Source: Mesorhizobium onobrychidis (GTDB taxonomy: Bacteria > Pseudomonadota > Alphaproteobacteria > Rhizobiales > Rhizobiaceae). From it: a DNA stretch of 64,000 nucleotides. Below, piece after piece: positions 37,941 through 45,863 of this stretch. The stretch is taken from contig NZ_CP062229.1 in the NCBI RefSeq assembly GCF_024707545.1, forward strand, positions 1-64,000. Direction: 5' to 3'. The notes under the pieces were generated by a model. The model was not told the origin of the DNA. It did no database searches and saw nothing but the letters and a program-made list of their open reading frames with translations. Each line of letters starts with the position of its first letter. The stretch's first letter is position 1. The position numbers and the translations under genes are program-made.

Positions 37941-38981
37941 TTATCCGGCCTGCTCGATGCGCAGCATGTGATTGTCCCAAACATAGTCAGGCTCGGACCG
38001 TGTCGCGCCGCCCGCTTCGACGATTTCGCCGGTGCCTGTCGTCGCCATGAAGCTCGCCCCGTCGGGCGCCACGCCGCAGACCTCGGCCAGCGCGCTGGTG
38101 GCGACGATCCGGCCGCTGGCCGCATCGATCACCGCAAGCGAGTTGCCTTCCGGCGAGGACACCGCGACGGTGCCGGCGGCGGGGTTGGCGGCGACCGAGC
38201 CGATGTAGTTCCTGAAGCCGGAGAGCACGTCGCGCGGCATGTCGAGCAGTTGCAGATCCTTGCCGCGCGCGGCGCGGCCGACCAGCAGCGGACGATCGGT
38301 ACCCGGCCCCCTGTACTGGCAGCCGAACCAGACCGTGCCGGATCGGTCGGCATCCATGTGACGGATCGAAAGCTGGTGCAGCGCCGGCGGCAGTTCGTGC
38401 TTTTCGACGAGGTCGCCGGTGAGGCGGTCGACCAGCACGTAGGACGGCTTCATCGTCGCGATGTTGAGCTCGGCGCGGCCATAATCCGGATGCGTCTCAA
38501 TGCCGCCATTGGCGACGGCAATCGTCCTGCCGTCGTCCAGCAGCAGAAGCTCGTGCGAACCCATGCCATAGGTCGGGAATTCACTGATGCGCTTGAATTT
38601 CGCGCGCGCGTCATAGACGCCGACCACACCGGCGGCATTGTCGAAATCGTTCTCGGTGGCGTAGAGCAATGCGCCGTCGGTCGAAAACACGCCGTGGCCG
38701 AAGAAATGCCGGCCACTGACGCTGGCAATGGTCAGCGGCTCGTCGCGGCCTGTGTGGTCGAAGACCACGGCAAAGGTGCCGGGCTGCCTGGCAAAGACCA
38801 CGGAGCGCCTCGACACCGGATCGAAAGTGACGTCGTGACCACGGGCGGGCAGGTCGATGGCGTGCAAGACCTTGCCGGCCTCGGACAGGATGGCCGCGCC
38901 ATAGCTGCCGTCGCGCTTGACGAAAGCGGTGGCGAAGACGGCGTCGGCGGCAAGCGTCTTCGCCCATGCGGACGGCGCCAT
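37941..38981 (-). CDS. DUF1513 (COG3490-type) beta-propeller-like periplasmic protein
   Basis: The 346-residue protein has repeated hydrophobic strands in a propeller-like pattern (GAAILSEAGKVLHAIDLPARGHDVTF; GHGVFSTDGALLYATENDF; SHELLLLDDGRTIAVANGG). It fits DUF1513. The in-frame sequence before the first ATG reads IDRRDFLRAAGVGFVAA, a twin-arginine export signal, but contains no ATG, GTG or TTG. CTG 39047, two bases past the stop of the upstream gene, could be the real start. It is the last gene of the imelysin block; in related genomes it goes with COG3487/3488/3489. Confidence 0.85.
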   Translation of the reverse strand: MAPSAWAKTLAADAVFATAFVKRDGSYGAAILSEAGKVLHAIDLPARGHDVTFDPVSRRSVVFARQPGTFAVVFDHTGRDEPLTIASVSGRHFFGHGVFSTDGALLYATENDFDNAAGVVGVYDARAKFKRISEFPTYGMGSHELLLLDDGRTIAVANGGIETHPDYGRAELNIATMKPSYVLVDRLTGDLVEKHELPPALHQLSIRHMDADRSGTVWFGCQYRGPGTDRPLLVGRAARGKDLQLLDMPRDVLSGFRNYIGSVAANPAAGTVAVSSPEGNSLAVIDAASGRIVATSALAEVCGVAPDGASFMATTGTGEIVEAGGATRSEPDYVWDNHMLRIEQAG

Positions 38982-39049
38982 CGCCGCAACAAAGCCAACG
39001 CCTGCGGCCCTGAGGAAATCACGACGATCGATCAGCGGCGTCTTCAGAG

Positions 39050-40129
39050 CTAGTCCCCATCTAATGACGAGAAGCCGGCGGTCAGGCCGAATTCGGCGGT
39101 CAGCCTGGTGCCGATCAGGGTCGACAGGCTGGATGTCACCAGCGAGAAGTGGTCGAGCTTCTGGCGCAGCGCCGGATCGGCGAGTGCCTTGTCAATCGGA
39201 CCTCTGATGGCCGTGGCGTCGGCGGCCCCGTTGACGAGCTGGATGTGGATCGATTCCGCCATCCAACGCGCGTCAGGCGGCAGCGCGTCGCCCAGATGCG
39301 AGGCCTGGAACAACGCGTCCATGCCTGCAAGATTTCCGGTCAGCGAGCGCGCCGTGTTTTGCGAACGCCAGTAGATCGCCTGTTTGGGCTTGTCGGCTTG
39401 CGGATTGCCGCCCAGAAAGCCTTTCAGGCGCACGTCACGGACCATTTCCAACTCGTTGATGAAGACGCCGACCAGTTCGGTCACCGCTTCCGTGCCGTCG
39501 CGGTAGAGCGCGTTTTGCGGCCCCGGATTGGCCCAAAGCGCTGCAAAGCCGTCGGGCCTGTTCCAGGCGTTGCTGACGTCGGCGGCAATCGTTTCGATGT
39601 TGCCGGCGACGGCCGCGCCGTAAGCGCAACGATAGAGGTCGTCCTTGCCGGCGAGCCGCTCGGCGCCATCGCCGTAAAGCACGAATTCCAGCGCACCGAG
39701 CCCTTGCATGGCGACGCTCTTAGCCGCCAGTTGGGCCGGGTCGGCGGCGGTCTGATCTTTACCGGCCAGCGCCGCCTGCACCTGCCTCAGGCCGATGCTC
39801 TTGCGGTCCGGCCAGAACAGCATGCGCTCCAGCCGGTTGTTCTGCGTGATCGGTCCGATGCGGATGATCTCGACGACCGACCAGGCATCCACGGTGCCGG
39901 AAAATTCGGCGCGCGCCGCATCGAGATGGTCCTGCGAGGGCGCGTCGCAAAGCGTAAGCATTGCCTTGGTCAGGCTGTCCGCATGGTCATGCAGTCGTGC
40001 ATAGGCCGGGCGGACAAAGCCGTCGATCGCCCGTTGGATCACGTCGGAGGCCTTGACCGCCGCGGCCCCAGGCAATGCGCCTGCGAGGACCAGCGGGAGA
40101 ACCAGGACAAACGCCAGACCCTTCGACAT
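39050..40129 (-). CDS. Imelysin-family periplasmic protein (COG3489 type)
   Basis: The 359-residue protein from ATG 40129 has a signal peptide (MSKGLAFVLVLPLVLAGALPGAAA) and an all-helical imelysin-like body. The imelysin motif GxHxxE is changed to GLGALE (in AMQGLGALEFVLYG, near residue 158): Glu is kept but His is lost. It starts one base into the stop of the di-haem cytochrome gene, so the two are translationally coupled. Its role in the family is iron-linked but not proven. Confidence 0.88.
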   Translation of the reverse strand: MSKGLAFVLVLPLVLAGALPGAAAVKASDVIQRAIDGFVRPAYARLHDHADSLTKAMLTLCDAPSQDHLDAARAEFSGTVDAWSVVEIIRIGPITQNNRLERMLFWPDRKSIGLRQVQAALAGKDQTAADPAQLAAKSVAMQGLGALEFVLYGDGAERLAGKDDLYRCAYGAAVAGNIETIAADVSNAWNRPDGFAALWANPGPQNALYRDGTEAVTELVGVFINELEMVRDVRLKGFLGGNPQADKPKQAIYWRSQNTARSLTGNLAGMDALFQASHLGDALPPDARWMAESIHIQLVNGAADATAIRGPIDKALADPALRQKLDHFSLVTSSLSTLIGTRLTAEFGLTAGFSSLDGD

Positions 40130-41736
40130 CAGAACGACTCCAGGAATTTGACCAGTGCGTCGCGATCGGCCGCATCGGCGGCGGCAAAGCGGTCGCGCGC
40201 CTTCTGCCCCTCGCCGCCATGCCACAGGATCGCCTCGGTCAGGGTGCGCGCGCGCCCGTCATGCAGGAAGAAGCTGTTGCCGTTGACGGTCTGGGTAAGA
40301 CCGATGCCCCACAGCGGCGGCGTGCGCCATTCGCTTCCGGTAGCCTCGCCCACCCCTTGCCCGTCGGCGAGGCCCGGCCCCATGTCGTGCAGCAGAAAAT
40401 CGGAATAGGGCCAGATCAGCTGGAAGGCCTGCGCCTTGTTGGGCGTGCCGCGACGGGTGACGAATTTCGGCGTATGGCAGGAAATGCAGCCCAGGTCGTA
40501 GAACAGCTTCTTGCCGGCCAGCACATCGGGTTTGTCGAGATCGCGCCGCGCCGGCACGGCGAGATTTTGCGAATAGAAGGTGACGAGGTCCATCACCGGC
40601 GACGGCGCCTCGACCGGGCCGAGGCGCTCCTGTGCGCCGTTCGGCATGGCAAGACATGCCTTTTCGGCCGCGGTGCAATCGCCCCAGTGGTTCGGCACTT
40701 CCGGCGTCGAAATGCCGATGTCGCCGGCGAATGCGTCCGCCGCTTGCTGGCGGATCGATGGCGTCTGCGCCTTCCAGCCGAAGCGGCCGAGCGTCAGTTC
40801 GCCGCTTTGGCCGTCGCGCACGATGTTGGGCCTGCCGGAGATGCCGTCACTATTCCGATCGTCCGGATCGGCATGGGTGAGAACGTCCGCCGGCGCGATC
40901 TGCTCGACCAGGCCGAGGCCGATCATCGGCGGCGTCATGCGCGGCGAAAGCGTGGTGTGCGGATCGAGCGGCCCGTTGGCGAGACCATCGACCGAATAGC
41001 TCGGCTTGCGCAGCGAAACCACCGTGCCGTCCGGCAGCGTGACTTTCTGCTCCTGATAGTCGACACGCATCCTGCCTTCGCCCCGAAGACCCGGAACGGC
41101 CAGGTCCTGCAATTGCGAGCCGTAGACCGGATCGGGGAAGTTGAGCACTTTGCGAGCGGCCAGCGCTGCCTTCTCCTCCTCGGTGCTCGCCTGCCGCGCC
41201 AGCCGCAGGAACATGGAGGTGGTACCGGTGTCGCCTTCCGGCGGATGACCGCGGCCGTCCTTCAGATGGCAATTCTGGCACGCCCGTTCGTTGAACAGCG
41301 GCCCAAGCCCGTCCGATGCCTGCGTCGACGAGGGCGACGACACCCAATTCTTGCGAAAGAGGGCATTGCCGAGCTTGAAGGTGCCTTCTTCCTCGAAGGT
41401 TATATTGGCAGAGGATTGCGAGAAAGCGTCCTTGTTGGCATCTTTCCGTGACGTGCTGGCGCCGCCCTGCATCGGCTCGAACTGCTCGGGCTTTGAAAAA
41501 TCCTTGGTCGGCCTGGTTATTGCGATGACGCGCGCCAGATCCTTCGGCGTCAGATCGGTACGGCTGGTGGCGAGGCCCGCCGGTTCGGGCGCGCCGGCCA
41601 GCGCCGAGGCGGTCAGCGCGACCACTACGGCAAGCGAAAGCCCGCGAAGCCATCCGTATCGCGGGTTTTGCTGGGACGGCAGGCCGTAATCCTCGGCCCG
41701 CCGCAAGCGGCGCAAGAAATCTAAGGGGCGCCGCAT
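40129..41736 (-). CDS. Di-haem oxidoreductase-family c-type cytochrome (COG3488 type, DUF1111)
   Basis: The 535-residue protein has an N-terminal membrane anchor or signal (LRGLSLAVVVALTASALAG, about residues 30-48) and two haem-binding sites, CQNCH (about residue 159) and CISCH (about 418). It matches the DUF1111/thiol-oxidoreductase-like family, not bacterial cytochrome c peroxidases. It lies between bfr and the second imelysin gene and is coupled to the latter. A periplasmic redox step on iron is plausible but inferred. Confidence 0.9.
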   Translation of the reverse strand: MRRPLDFLRRLRRAEDYGLPSQQNPRYGWLRGLSLAVVVALTASALAGAPEPAGLATSRTDLTPKDLARVIAITRPTKDFSKPEQFEPMQGGASTSRKDANKDAFSQSSANITFEEEGTFKLGNALFRKNWVSSPSSTQASDGLGPLFNERACQNCHLKDGRGHPPEGDTGTTSMFLRLARQASTEEEKAALAARKVLNFPDPVYGSQLQDLAVPGLRGEGRMRVDYQEQKVTLPDGTVVSLRKPSYSVDGLANGPLDPHTTLSPRMTPPMIGLGLVEQIAPADVLTHADPDDRNSDGISGRPNIVRDGQSGELTLGRFGWKAQTPSIRQQAADAFAGDIGISTPEVPNHWGDCTAAEKACLAMPNGAQERLGPVEAPSPVMDLVTFYSQNLAVPARRDLDKPDVLAGKKLFYDLGCISCHTPKFVTRRGTPNKAQAFQLIWPYSDFLLHDMGPGLADGQGVGEATGSEWRTPPLWGIGLTQTVNGNSFFLHDGRARTLTEAILWHGGEGQKARDRFAAADAADRDALVKFLESF

Positions 41737-41748
41737 TCCCGCATGTCC

Positions 41749-42234
41749 CTATTCCGCCTCGTCGGCCGATGCCGCGTTGAGCTGGCCGTATTTTTCCTCG
41801 CCGATCGAGGCGAGCAGGTCGAGTTGGGTCTCAAGGAAGTCGATGTGAGCTTCCTCGTCGGACAGCAGATCCTCGAACAGCTTCATCGTCACGTAGTCGC
41901 CTGCTTCGTTACAAATCTCGCGCGACCGTTTGTAGGCAGTGCGCGCGTCATATTCGCCGGCAAGATCGGATTCGAGCACTTCCTTGACATTCTGTCCGAT
42001 ACGCAGCGGTGCTACCGACTGCAGGTTCGGATGACCTTCAAGGAAGATGATGCGGGCCACGAGCCGGTCGGCATGGTGCATCTCCTCGATCGATTCCGCG
42101 CGTTCCTTCTTCGCCAGCTTGGCGTAGCCCCAGTCTTCCAGCAGCCGGAAGTGCACCCAGTACTGATTGACCGCTCCAAGTTCCAGAAATAGAGCCTCGT
42201 TAAGCCGCTCTATGATCTGCTGTTCGCCTTTCAT
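41749..42234 (-). CDS. bfr: Bacterioferritin
   Basis: Bfr stores ferric iron in a 24-subunit haem-containing shell. The 161-residue protein from ATG 42234 keeps every ferroxidase ligand at its standard place (E18, E51, H54, E94, E127, H130) and the haem ligand M52, so it should be an active, haem-binding subunit. The start overlaps the end of bfd by 35 bases. The protein is followed 12 bases on by the di-haem cytochrome gene, joining iron storage with the imelysin set. Confidence 0.96.
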   Translation of the reverse strand: MKGEQQIIERLNEALFLELGAVNQYWVHFRLLEDWGYAKLAKKERAESIEEMHHADRLVARIIFLEGHPNLQSVAPLRIGQNVKEVLESDLAGEYDARTAYKRSREICNEAGDYVTMKLFEDLLSDEEAHIDFLETQLDLLASIGEEKYGQLNAASADEAE

Positions 42235-42511
42235 GGGTTCTGCTCCCGTATTGGACGCGCAGGCCTCTGACGCGATCCAGGTGTGAAACGACATCCACGC
42301 CGCTCGCCTCCGAGCGGGCGTGGTAATTTTCGGTTACCCGAATGATCGTTTCGACCACATTTGGGAAGCAGCCGCAACAGCGACCACGCTTCTGCATGGC
42401 ATGATAGATCTTCGCCGGCACGATAAGCTGCCAGGGATCCTGATCCAGCAGCCCGACGATCGTCTGCTCAATCTCCTTTTCGGTGATGATGTTGCAATGG
42501 CAGATCAGCAT
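42200..42511 (-). CDS. bfd: Bacterioferritin-associated ferredoxin
   Basis: Bfd carries a [2Fe-2S] cluster that gives electrons to Bfr to release stored iron. The 103-residue protein starts [18 protein letters not shown], with cluster ligands C4, C6, C45 and C48 (CxC and CxxC, in RCCGCF). An additional Cys at 46 is odd. The C-terminal 40 residues extend past the usual Bfd length and overlap the start of bfr; this tail may be non-functional. Confidence 0.92.
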   Translation of the reverse strand: MLICHCNIITEKEIEQTIVGLLDQDPWQLIVPAKIYHAMQKRGRCCGCFPNVVETIIRVTENYHARSEASGVDVVSHLDRVRGLRVQYGSRTHERRTADHRAA

Positions 42512-42534
42512 TATTTGCTCTGTATGGCTGACGG

Positions 42535-42640
42535 CACTTGCTCGGCGCCGTGTGGCTTATTATTTTCTCAATCGAACCGAAAACCGATTTCCACTTTTCT
42601 CTTTATGCGGACCTTCGGTTCGGGATCGTGCTCAAGGCCC
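42535..42640. repeat. Degenerate family B repeat between imelysin-1 and bfd
   Basis: The 137-base gap holds, on the minus strand, GCACGATCCCGAACCG, GGAAATCGGTTTTCGG and short A/T-rich parts, matching the core of rhizobial palindromic repeats related to family B. No second Irr box was found here, so bfd-bfr may share the upstream promoter. Confidence 0.45.
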
Positions 42641-42648
42641 TTGACGCC

Positions 42649-43947
42649 TTACTGGAACACTTTGTCTGGTGCATCGAGGCTGTCGGAGCCCTCGAAGGCG
42701 ATGGCATTGAGTTTCAGGGTGCCGACGGCGCGTTCGATCGATTTGGTCTGGTCGACCAGCGCGTCGATCGCCGCCTGCACGGTGGCATTGCCTTCCGTGT
42801 TGCCTTCGCCGATCTGCTGGTCATAGGCCTCGCCGCCAAGCGCCCGCGCCTTGATGGCTTCCATCTTGGCGACGGTGACATCCAGCTTGTCCGACAGTTC
42901 CTTGTCGATCGCCGGATCGGCCTCCTTGACCATGTCGGATACCGAGGGGCCTTCGACGACGGTGCCGTCGAGGCGCGTGTAGCTGCCACGGTAGGCGGCG
43001 CGAATGCCGACGGCATCGTAGAGATGCGAGTCGTAGGTGTTGTCGGAGAAGCAGTCGTGCTCCTCTTCCGGGTCGTGCAGCAGCAGGCCGAGCTTCATGC
43101 GCTCGCCGGCGAGTTCGCCATAGGACAGCGAGCCCATGCCGGTGAGGATGGTCGAGATGCCGGTTTTCGGCTCGGCATCGACAAGGTTCTTGCGGGCGGC
43201 GCCGCCCTCCTTCCAGTCGTTGACCATGTCCTGCAGATCGGAAACCAGAAGGTCGCTCGCCGACTTCAGGTACTGCGCGCGACGATCGCAATTGCCGCCG
43301 GTGCAGTTGGCGAGATCGTAGTCCGTGTAGGGCCGTTCGCCGGCGCCCGGACCAGTGCCGTGCAGGTCCTGACCCCACAGCAGGAATTCGATGGCGTGAT
43401 AGCCGGTGGCCACATTGGCCTCGATGCCGCCGGCCTCCTGCAGCGTGCCGGAGAGGAACTCCGGAGTAAGATTGCTGGCGTCGATCTTCTTGCCGTCGAT
43501 TTCGATCGACTTGTTGGCGATCACATTGGCGGTGTAGAGCGCATTCGCGTCGGACTCGGTGCCGTAGCCGGCGGCGACATAGTCGATCAGGCCTTCGTCC
43601 AGCGGCCAGGCATTCACCTTGCCTTCCCAGTCGTCGACGATGGCATTGCCGAAGCGGTAGACTTCGGTCTGCTGATAGGGAACCCGCGACGCCCTCCAGG
43701 CCTCGCGGGCGGCAGTCAGCGTTTCCGCCGAAGGCTTGGCGAGCAGCGCATCGACGGCCTTGTCGAGCGCCTGGGCCGTAGTCAGCGAATCCTCATATTT
43801 GGCGAGCGCAATTTCCGAATAGGTCTTGATGACCGCTTTGGCATCGGTTTCCGCCTTGGCCGGCAACACGAATATCGCCGCCGTCAATGCCGCTGTGGCG
43901 CCGATCGCGGCGAGCCTGCCATATCGTGCCGTGATCATCGCTCTCAT
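42649..43947 (-). CDS. irpA: Imelysin-family iron-regulated protein (IrpA/COG3487 type)
   Basis: The 432-residue protein from ATG 43947 has a signal peptide (RLAAIGATAALTAAIFVLPAKAE) and a helical imelysin domain with the intact GxHxxE motif in ATGYHAIEFLLWGQD near residue 190. Family members are periplasmic or outer-surface proteins induced with iron genes. GAGGAG lies 9 bases before this ATG; ATG 43956 is too close to that site. A 37-aa ORF ends 20 bases upstream. The Irr box at 44211-44231 controls the transcript. Confidence 0.9.
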   Translation of the reverse strand: MRAMITARYGRLAAIGATAALTAAIFVLPAKAETDAKAVIKTYSEIALAKYEDSLTTAQALDKAVDALLAKPSAETLTAAREAWRASRVPYQQTEVYRFGNAIVDDWEGKVNAWPLDEGLIDYVAAGYGTESDANALYTANVIANKSIEIDGKKIDASNLTPEFLSGTLQEAGGIEANVATGYHAIEFLLWGQDLHGTGPGAGERPYTDYDLANCTGGNCDRRAQYLKSASDLLVSDLQDMVNDWKEGGAARKNLVDAEPKTGISTILTGMGSLSYGELAGERMKLGLLLHDPEEEHDCFSDNTYDSHLYDAVGIRAAYRGSYTRLDGTVVEGPSVSDMVKEADPAIDKELSDKLDVTVAKMEAIKARALGGEAYDQQIGEGNTEGNATVQAAIDALVDQTKSIERAVGTLKLNAIAFEGSDSLDAPDKVFQ

Positions 43948-43967
43948 GACTGTCATCTCCTCGGAAT

Positions 43968-44081
43968 TCAGTGAAATGCCGGCGCCAAAGGCGCGTCGGC
44001 AGGCAATCGGCGCCAAGGCAGGTCCATGCCATTGGGCGAGAAACAGGCCGCGGCATAGCGCGGTTTGCGGAAGAAAGACAT
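43968..44081 (-). CDS. 37-residue leader ORF upstream of the imelysin gene
   Basis: A short frame with ATG 44081 and TGA 43968-43970 lies in the leader of the imelysin transcript. A perfect GGAGG (44089-44093) sits 7 bases upstream, stronger than the site of the imelysin gene itself. It starts MSFFRKPRYAAACF and ends PADAPLAPAFH, with one Cys, two Met and a terminal His. No signal peptide or known domain is seen. It ends 20 bases before the imelysin ATG, so it may be a regulatory leader peptide or a small protein of the iron system. Confidence 0.6.
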   Translation of the reverse strand: MSFFRKPRYAAACFSPNGMDLPWRRLPADAPLAPAFH

Positions 44082-44210
44082 CGAAATGCCTCCAATCGAA
44101 AGGGTTCAAGGCCAGACATCAAAGGGATGCGCTTGACGCGCAAGCTTCCATAAAGCGATGAAGGCACCGGAAGTCAACCAAATTCAGAGAGAAAAGCCAA
44201 TCGAAACAAT

Positions 44211-44231
44211 AGTTTAGAATAATTCTAAACT
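44211..44231. promoter_or_regulatory. Iron control element (Irr box)
   Basis: A perfect 21-bp palindrome with half-site AGTTTAGAAT and central A. The core TTTAGAA-N3-TTCTAAA matches the alphaproteobacterial ICE bound by Irr. On the minus strand TTGACA (44237-44242) and TTCTAA (44214-44219) are 17 bases apart, so the box covers the spacer and -10 of the likely promoter. That position favours repression by Irr at low iron. Confidence 0.85.
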
Positions 44232-44394
44232 GCAAGTGTCAACTTTAGCCGCATTTTGCCGAGCCGTAGTTATAAATTGCACTATTGACGGACCGCCAGT
44301 CCGGGTGCGACCCGCAAAGGCGGTCTTGCGGCGGCGTCAGACAATCGCCACTTGGCGAGACGTCCTAGACTTGGATTAAGGAATTGGGGCTGCG

Positions 44395-45648
44395 ATGAAG
44401 AACGGTGTGGTCATTGTCGGTGCGGGTCATGCGGGCGTGCAAGCCGCCGCCAGCCTGCGCGAGGACGGTTACGACGGACCCGTGATCCTCGCCAGTGACG
44501 AGAACGAACTGCCCTACCACAAGCCGCCGCTGTCGAAGACCTTCATCAAGGATCAAGAGGCCAAACCGCAACCGCTGCGCGGCGAGGCGTTTTATACCGG
44601 CAGTGCGATCGACTACCGGCCGGGCATTCGCGTCGATCGCATCGATGCCGGCGGACGCAGGCTGGAGATATCAGGTGGCGGCGTGCTGCCTTTCGACCGG
44701 CTGATCCTGGCGACCGGTTCGCGACCGCGCATTCTGCCGCTGCCGGGTTCGGATTTTTCAGGCGTTGTGTCACTGCGCTCGCTCGCCGACGCGCGCCTGA
44801 TCCGCGAATTGAGCGCTCAGAGCGAGGCTGCCGTCATCCTCGGCGGCGGCTTCATCGGGCTGGAGATCGCCGCGACGCTCAAGGCGGCCGGCCGCAAGGT
44901 CACCGTGGTCGAGGCGATCGACCGGCTGCTTGGCCGGGCGGTGGCGCCGGTCATCGCGCGCCACGTGCGGCAGCGGCTGGAAGCCGCCGGTGTGCGCATC
45001 CTCACCGGAACCACGATTGCGCGGCTCGAAGGTGAGAGCGGCCGTGTCGCGGCCGCGGTCACCTCAAGCGGCGAGCGCCTGCCGGCGCAGATGGTCATCA
45101 TCGGCATCGGCGTCGTGCCGAATGTCGAACTGGCGCAAGCCGCAGGTATCACCATCGCCAACGGCATCCGCGTCGACCAGCAGATGCGCACGTCGGTGCC
45201 GGAAATCCTCGCCATCGGCGATGCCGCCTCCTACCGGCACTGGCTCACCGGCGGCGATGTGCGGTTGGAATCGGTGCAGAATGCCACTGACCAGGCACGT
45301 CTTGCCGCCCGCACCATCCTCGGCCATGCGGACGCCTTTGCGGCGGTGCCGTGGTTCTGGTCTGATATCGGCGACATCAAGCTGCAGATGGTCGGCCTGA
45401 TTTCGGGCGGCGACAGCCACGTCGTGCTCGGCGATGTCAACGCGAACAGATTCTCCATTTATCACTATGCTGGAAATCGTCTGCTCGGCATCGAATCGGT
45501 CAACCGGCCGGGCGACCACATGCTTGGCCGCAAGATGCTCGGCGCCGGATTCTCGCCGACACCGCAGACGGTTGCGGCGGGACCGGACGGGCTGAAGGCG
45601 GCGCTCGCCGCCTTTCAGCAGGAAGAGCCTGTCCGCGCCGCTGAATAG
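44395..45648 (+). CDS. NAD(P)H:ferredoxin/rubredoxin reductase-type flavoprotein
   Basis: The 417-residue protein has the FAD motif VVIVGAGHAGVQAA (residues about 5-18), the ferredoxin-reductase marker LPYHKPPLSK near residue 40, the NAD motif VILGGGFIGLEIAATL near residue 147, and the second FAD motif ILAIGDAAS near residue 273. The C-terminal domain is of the reductase type. It resembles ThcD/BphA4-type reductases for [2Fe-2S] ferredoxins. It is divergent from the imelysin-bfd-bfr block; Bfd is a possible partner, which is only inferred from position. Confidence 0.86.
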   Translation: MKNGVVIVGAGHAGVQAAASLREDGYDGPVILASDENELPYHKPPLSKTFIKDQEAKPQPLRGEAFYTGSAIDYRPGIRVDRIDAGGRRLEISGGGVLPFDRLILATGSRPRILPLPGSDFSGVVSLRSLADARLIRELSAQSEAAVILGGGFIGLEIAATLKAAGRKVTVVEAIDRLLGRAVAPVIARHVRQRLEAAGVRILTGTTIARLEGESGRVAAAVTSSGERLPAQMVIIGIGVVPNVELAQAAGITIANGIRVDQQMRTSVPEILAIGDAASYRHWLTGGDVRLESVQNATDQARLAARTILGHADAFAAVPWFWSDIGDIKLQMVGLISGGDSHVVLGDVNANRFSIYHYAGNRLLGIESVNRPGDHMLGRKMLGAGFSPTPQTVAAGPDGLKAALAAFQQEEPVRAAE

Positions 45649-45703
45649 GATATGTTTGTATTCAGGTGATGCCGGCGAACGGCGGTTTTCTGCGCTGATC
45701 CTT

Positions 45704-45851
45704 CCCTTCTCCCCTTGTGGGAGAAGGTGGCCGAGCGAAGCTCGGTCGGATGAGGGGTGTTCCAGCTTGGCACCGACCGCACTCCGTCCAACACCCCTCT
45801 TCCGTCTCGGCGCTCCGCGCCGATCCACCTTCTCCCACAAGGGGAGAAGGG
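45704..45851. repeat. Long intergenic palindrome, family C
   Basis: A 148-base imperfect inverted repeat fills the gap before gabT. The left arm has CTCCCCTTGTGGGAGAAGG then GGATGAGGGGTGTT; the right arm has AACACCCCTCTTCCG and ends CCTTCTCCCACAAGGGGAG. Inner hairpins (CCGAGCGAAGCTCGG; CGGCGCTCCGCGCCG) are also present. It can terminate transcription in both directions between the convergent flavoprotein and gabT genes. This is a common mesorhizobial intergenic element. Confidence 0.8.
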
Positions 45852-45863
45852 CAGCCGATCCGC

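Noticed and set aside
45700..45860. CRISPR-like array at the repeated intergenic blocks
   Set aside because: The repeats are single long palindromes with unequal arms, not regular direct repeats with spacers, and no cas gene is present.
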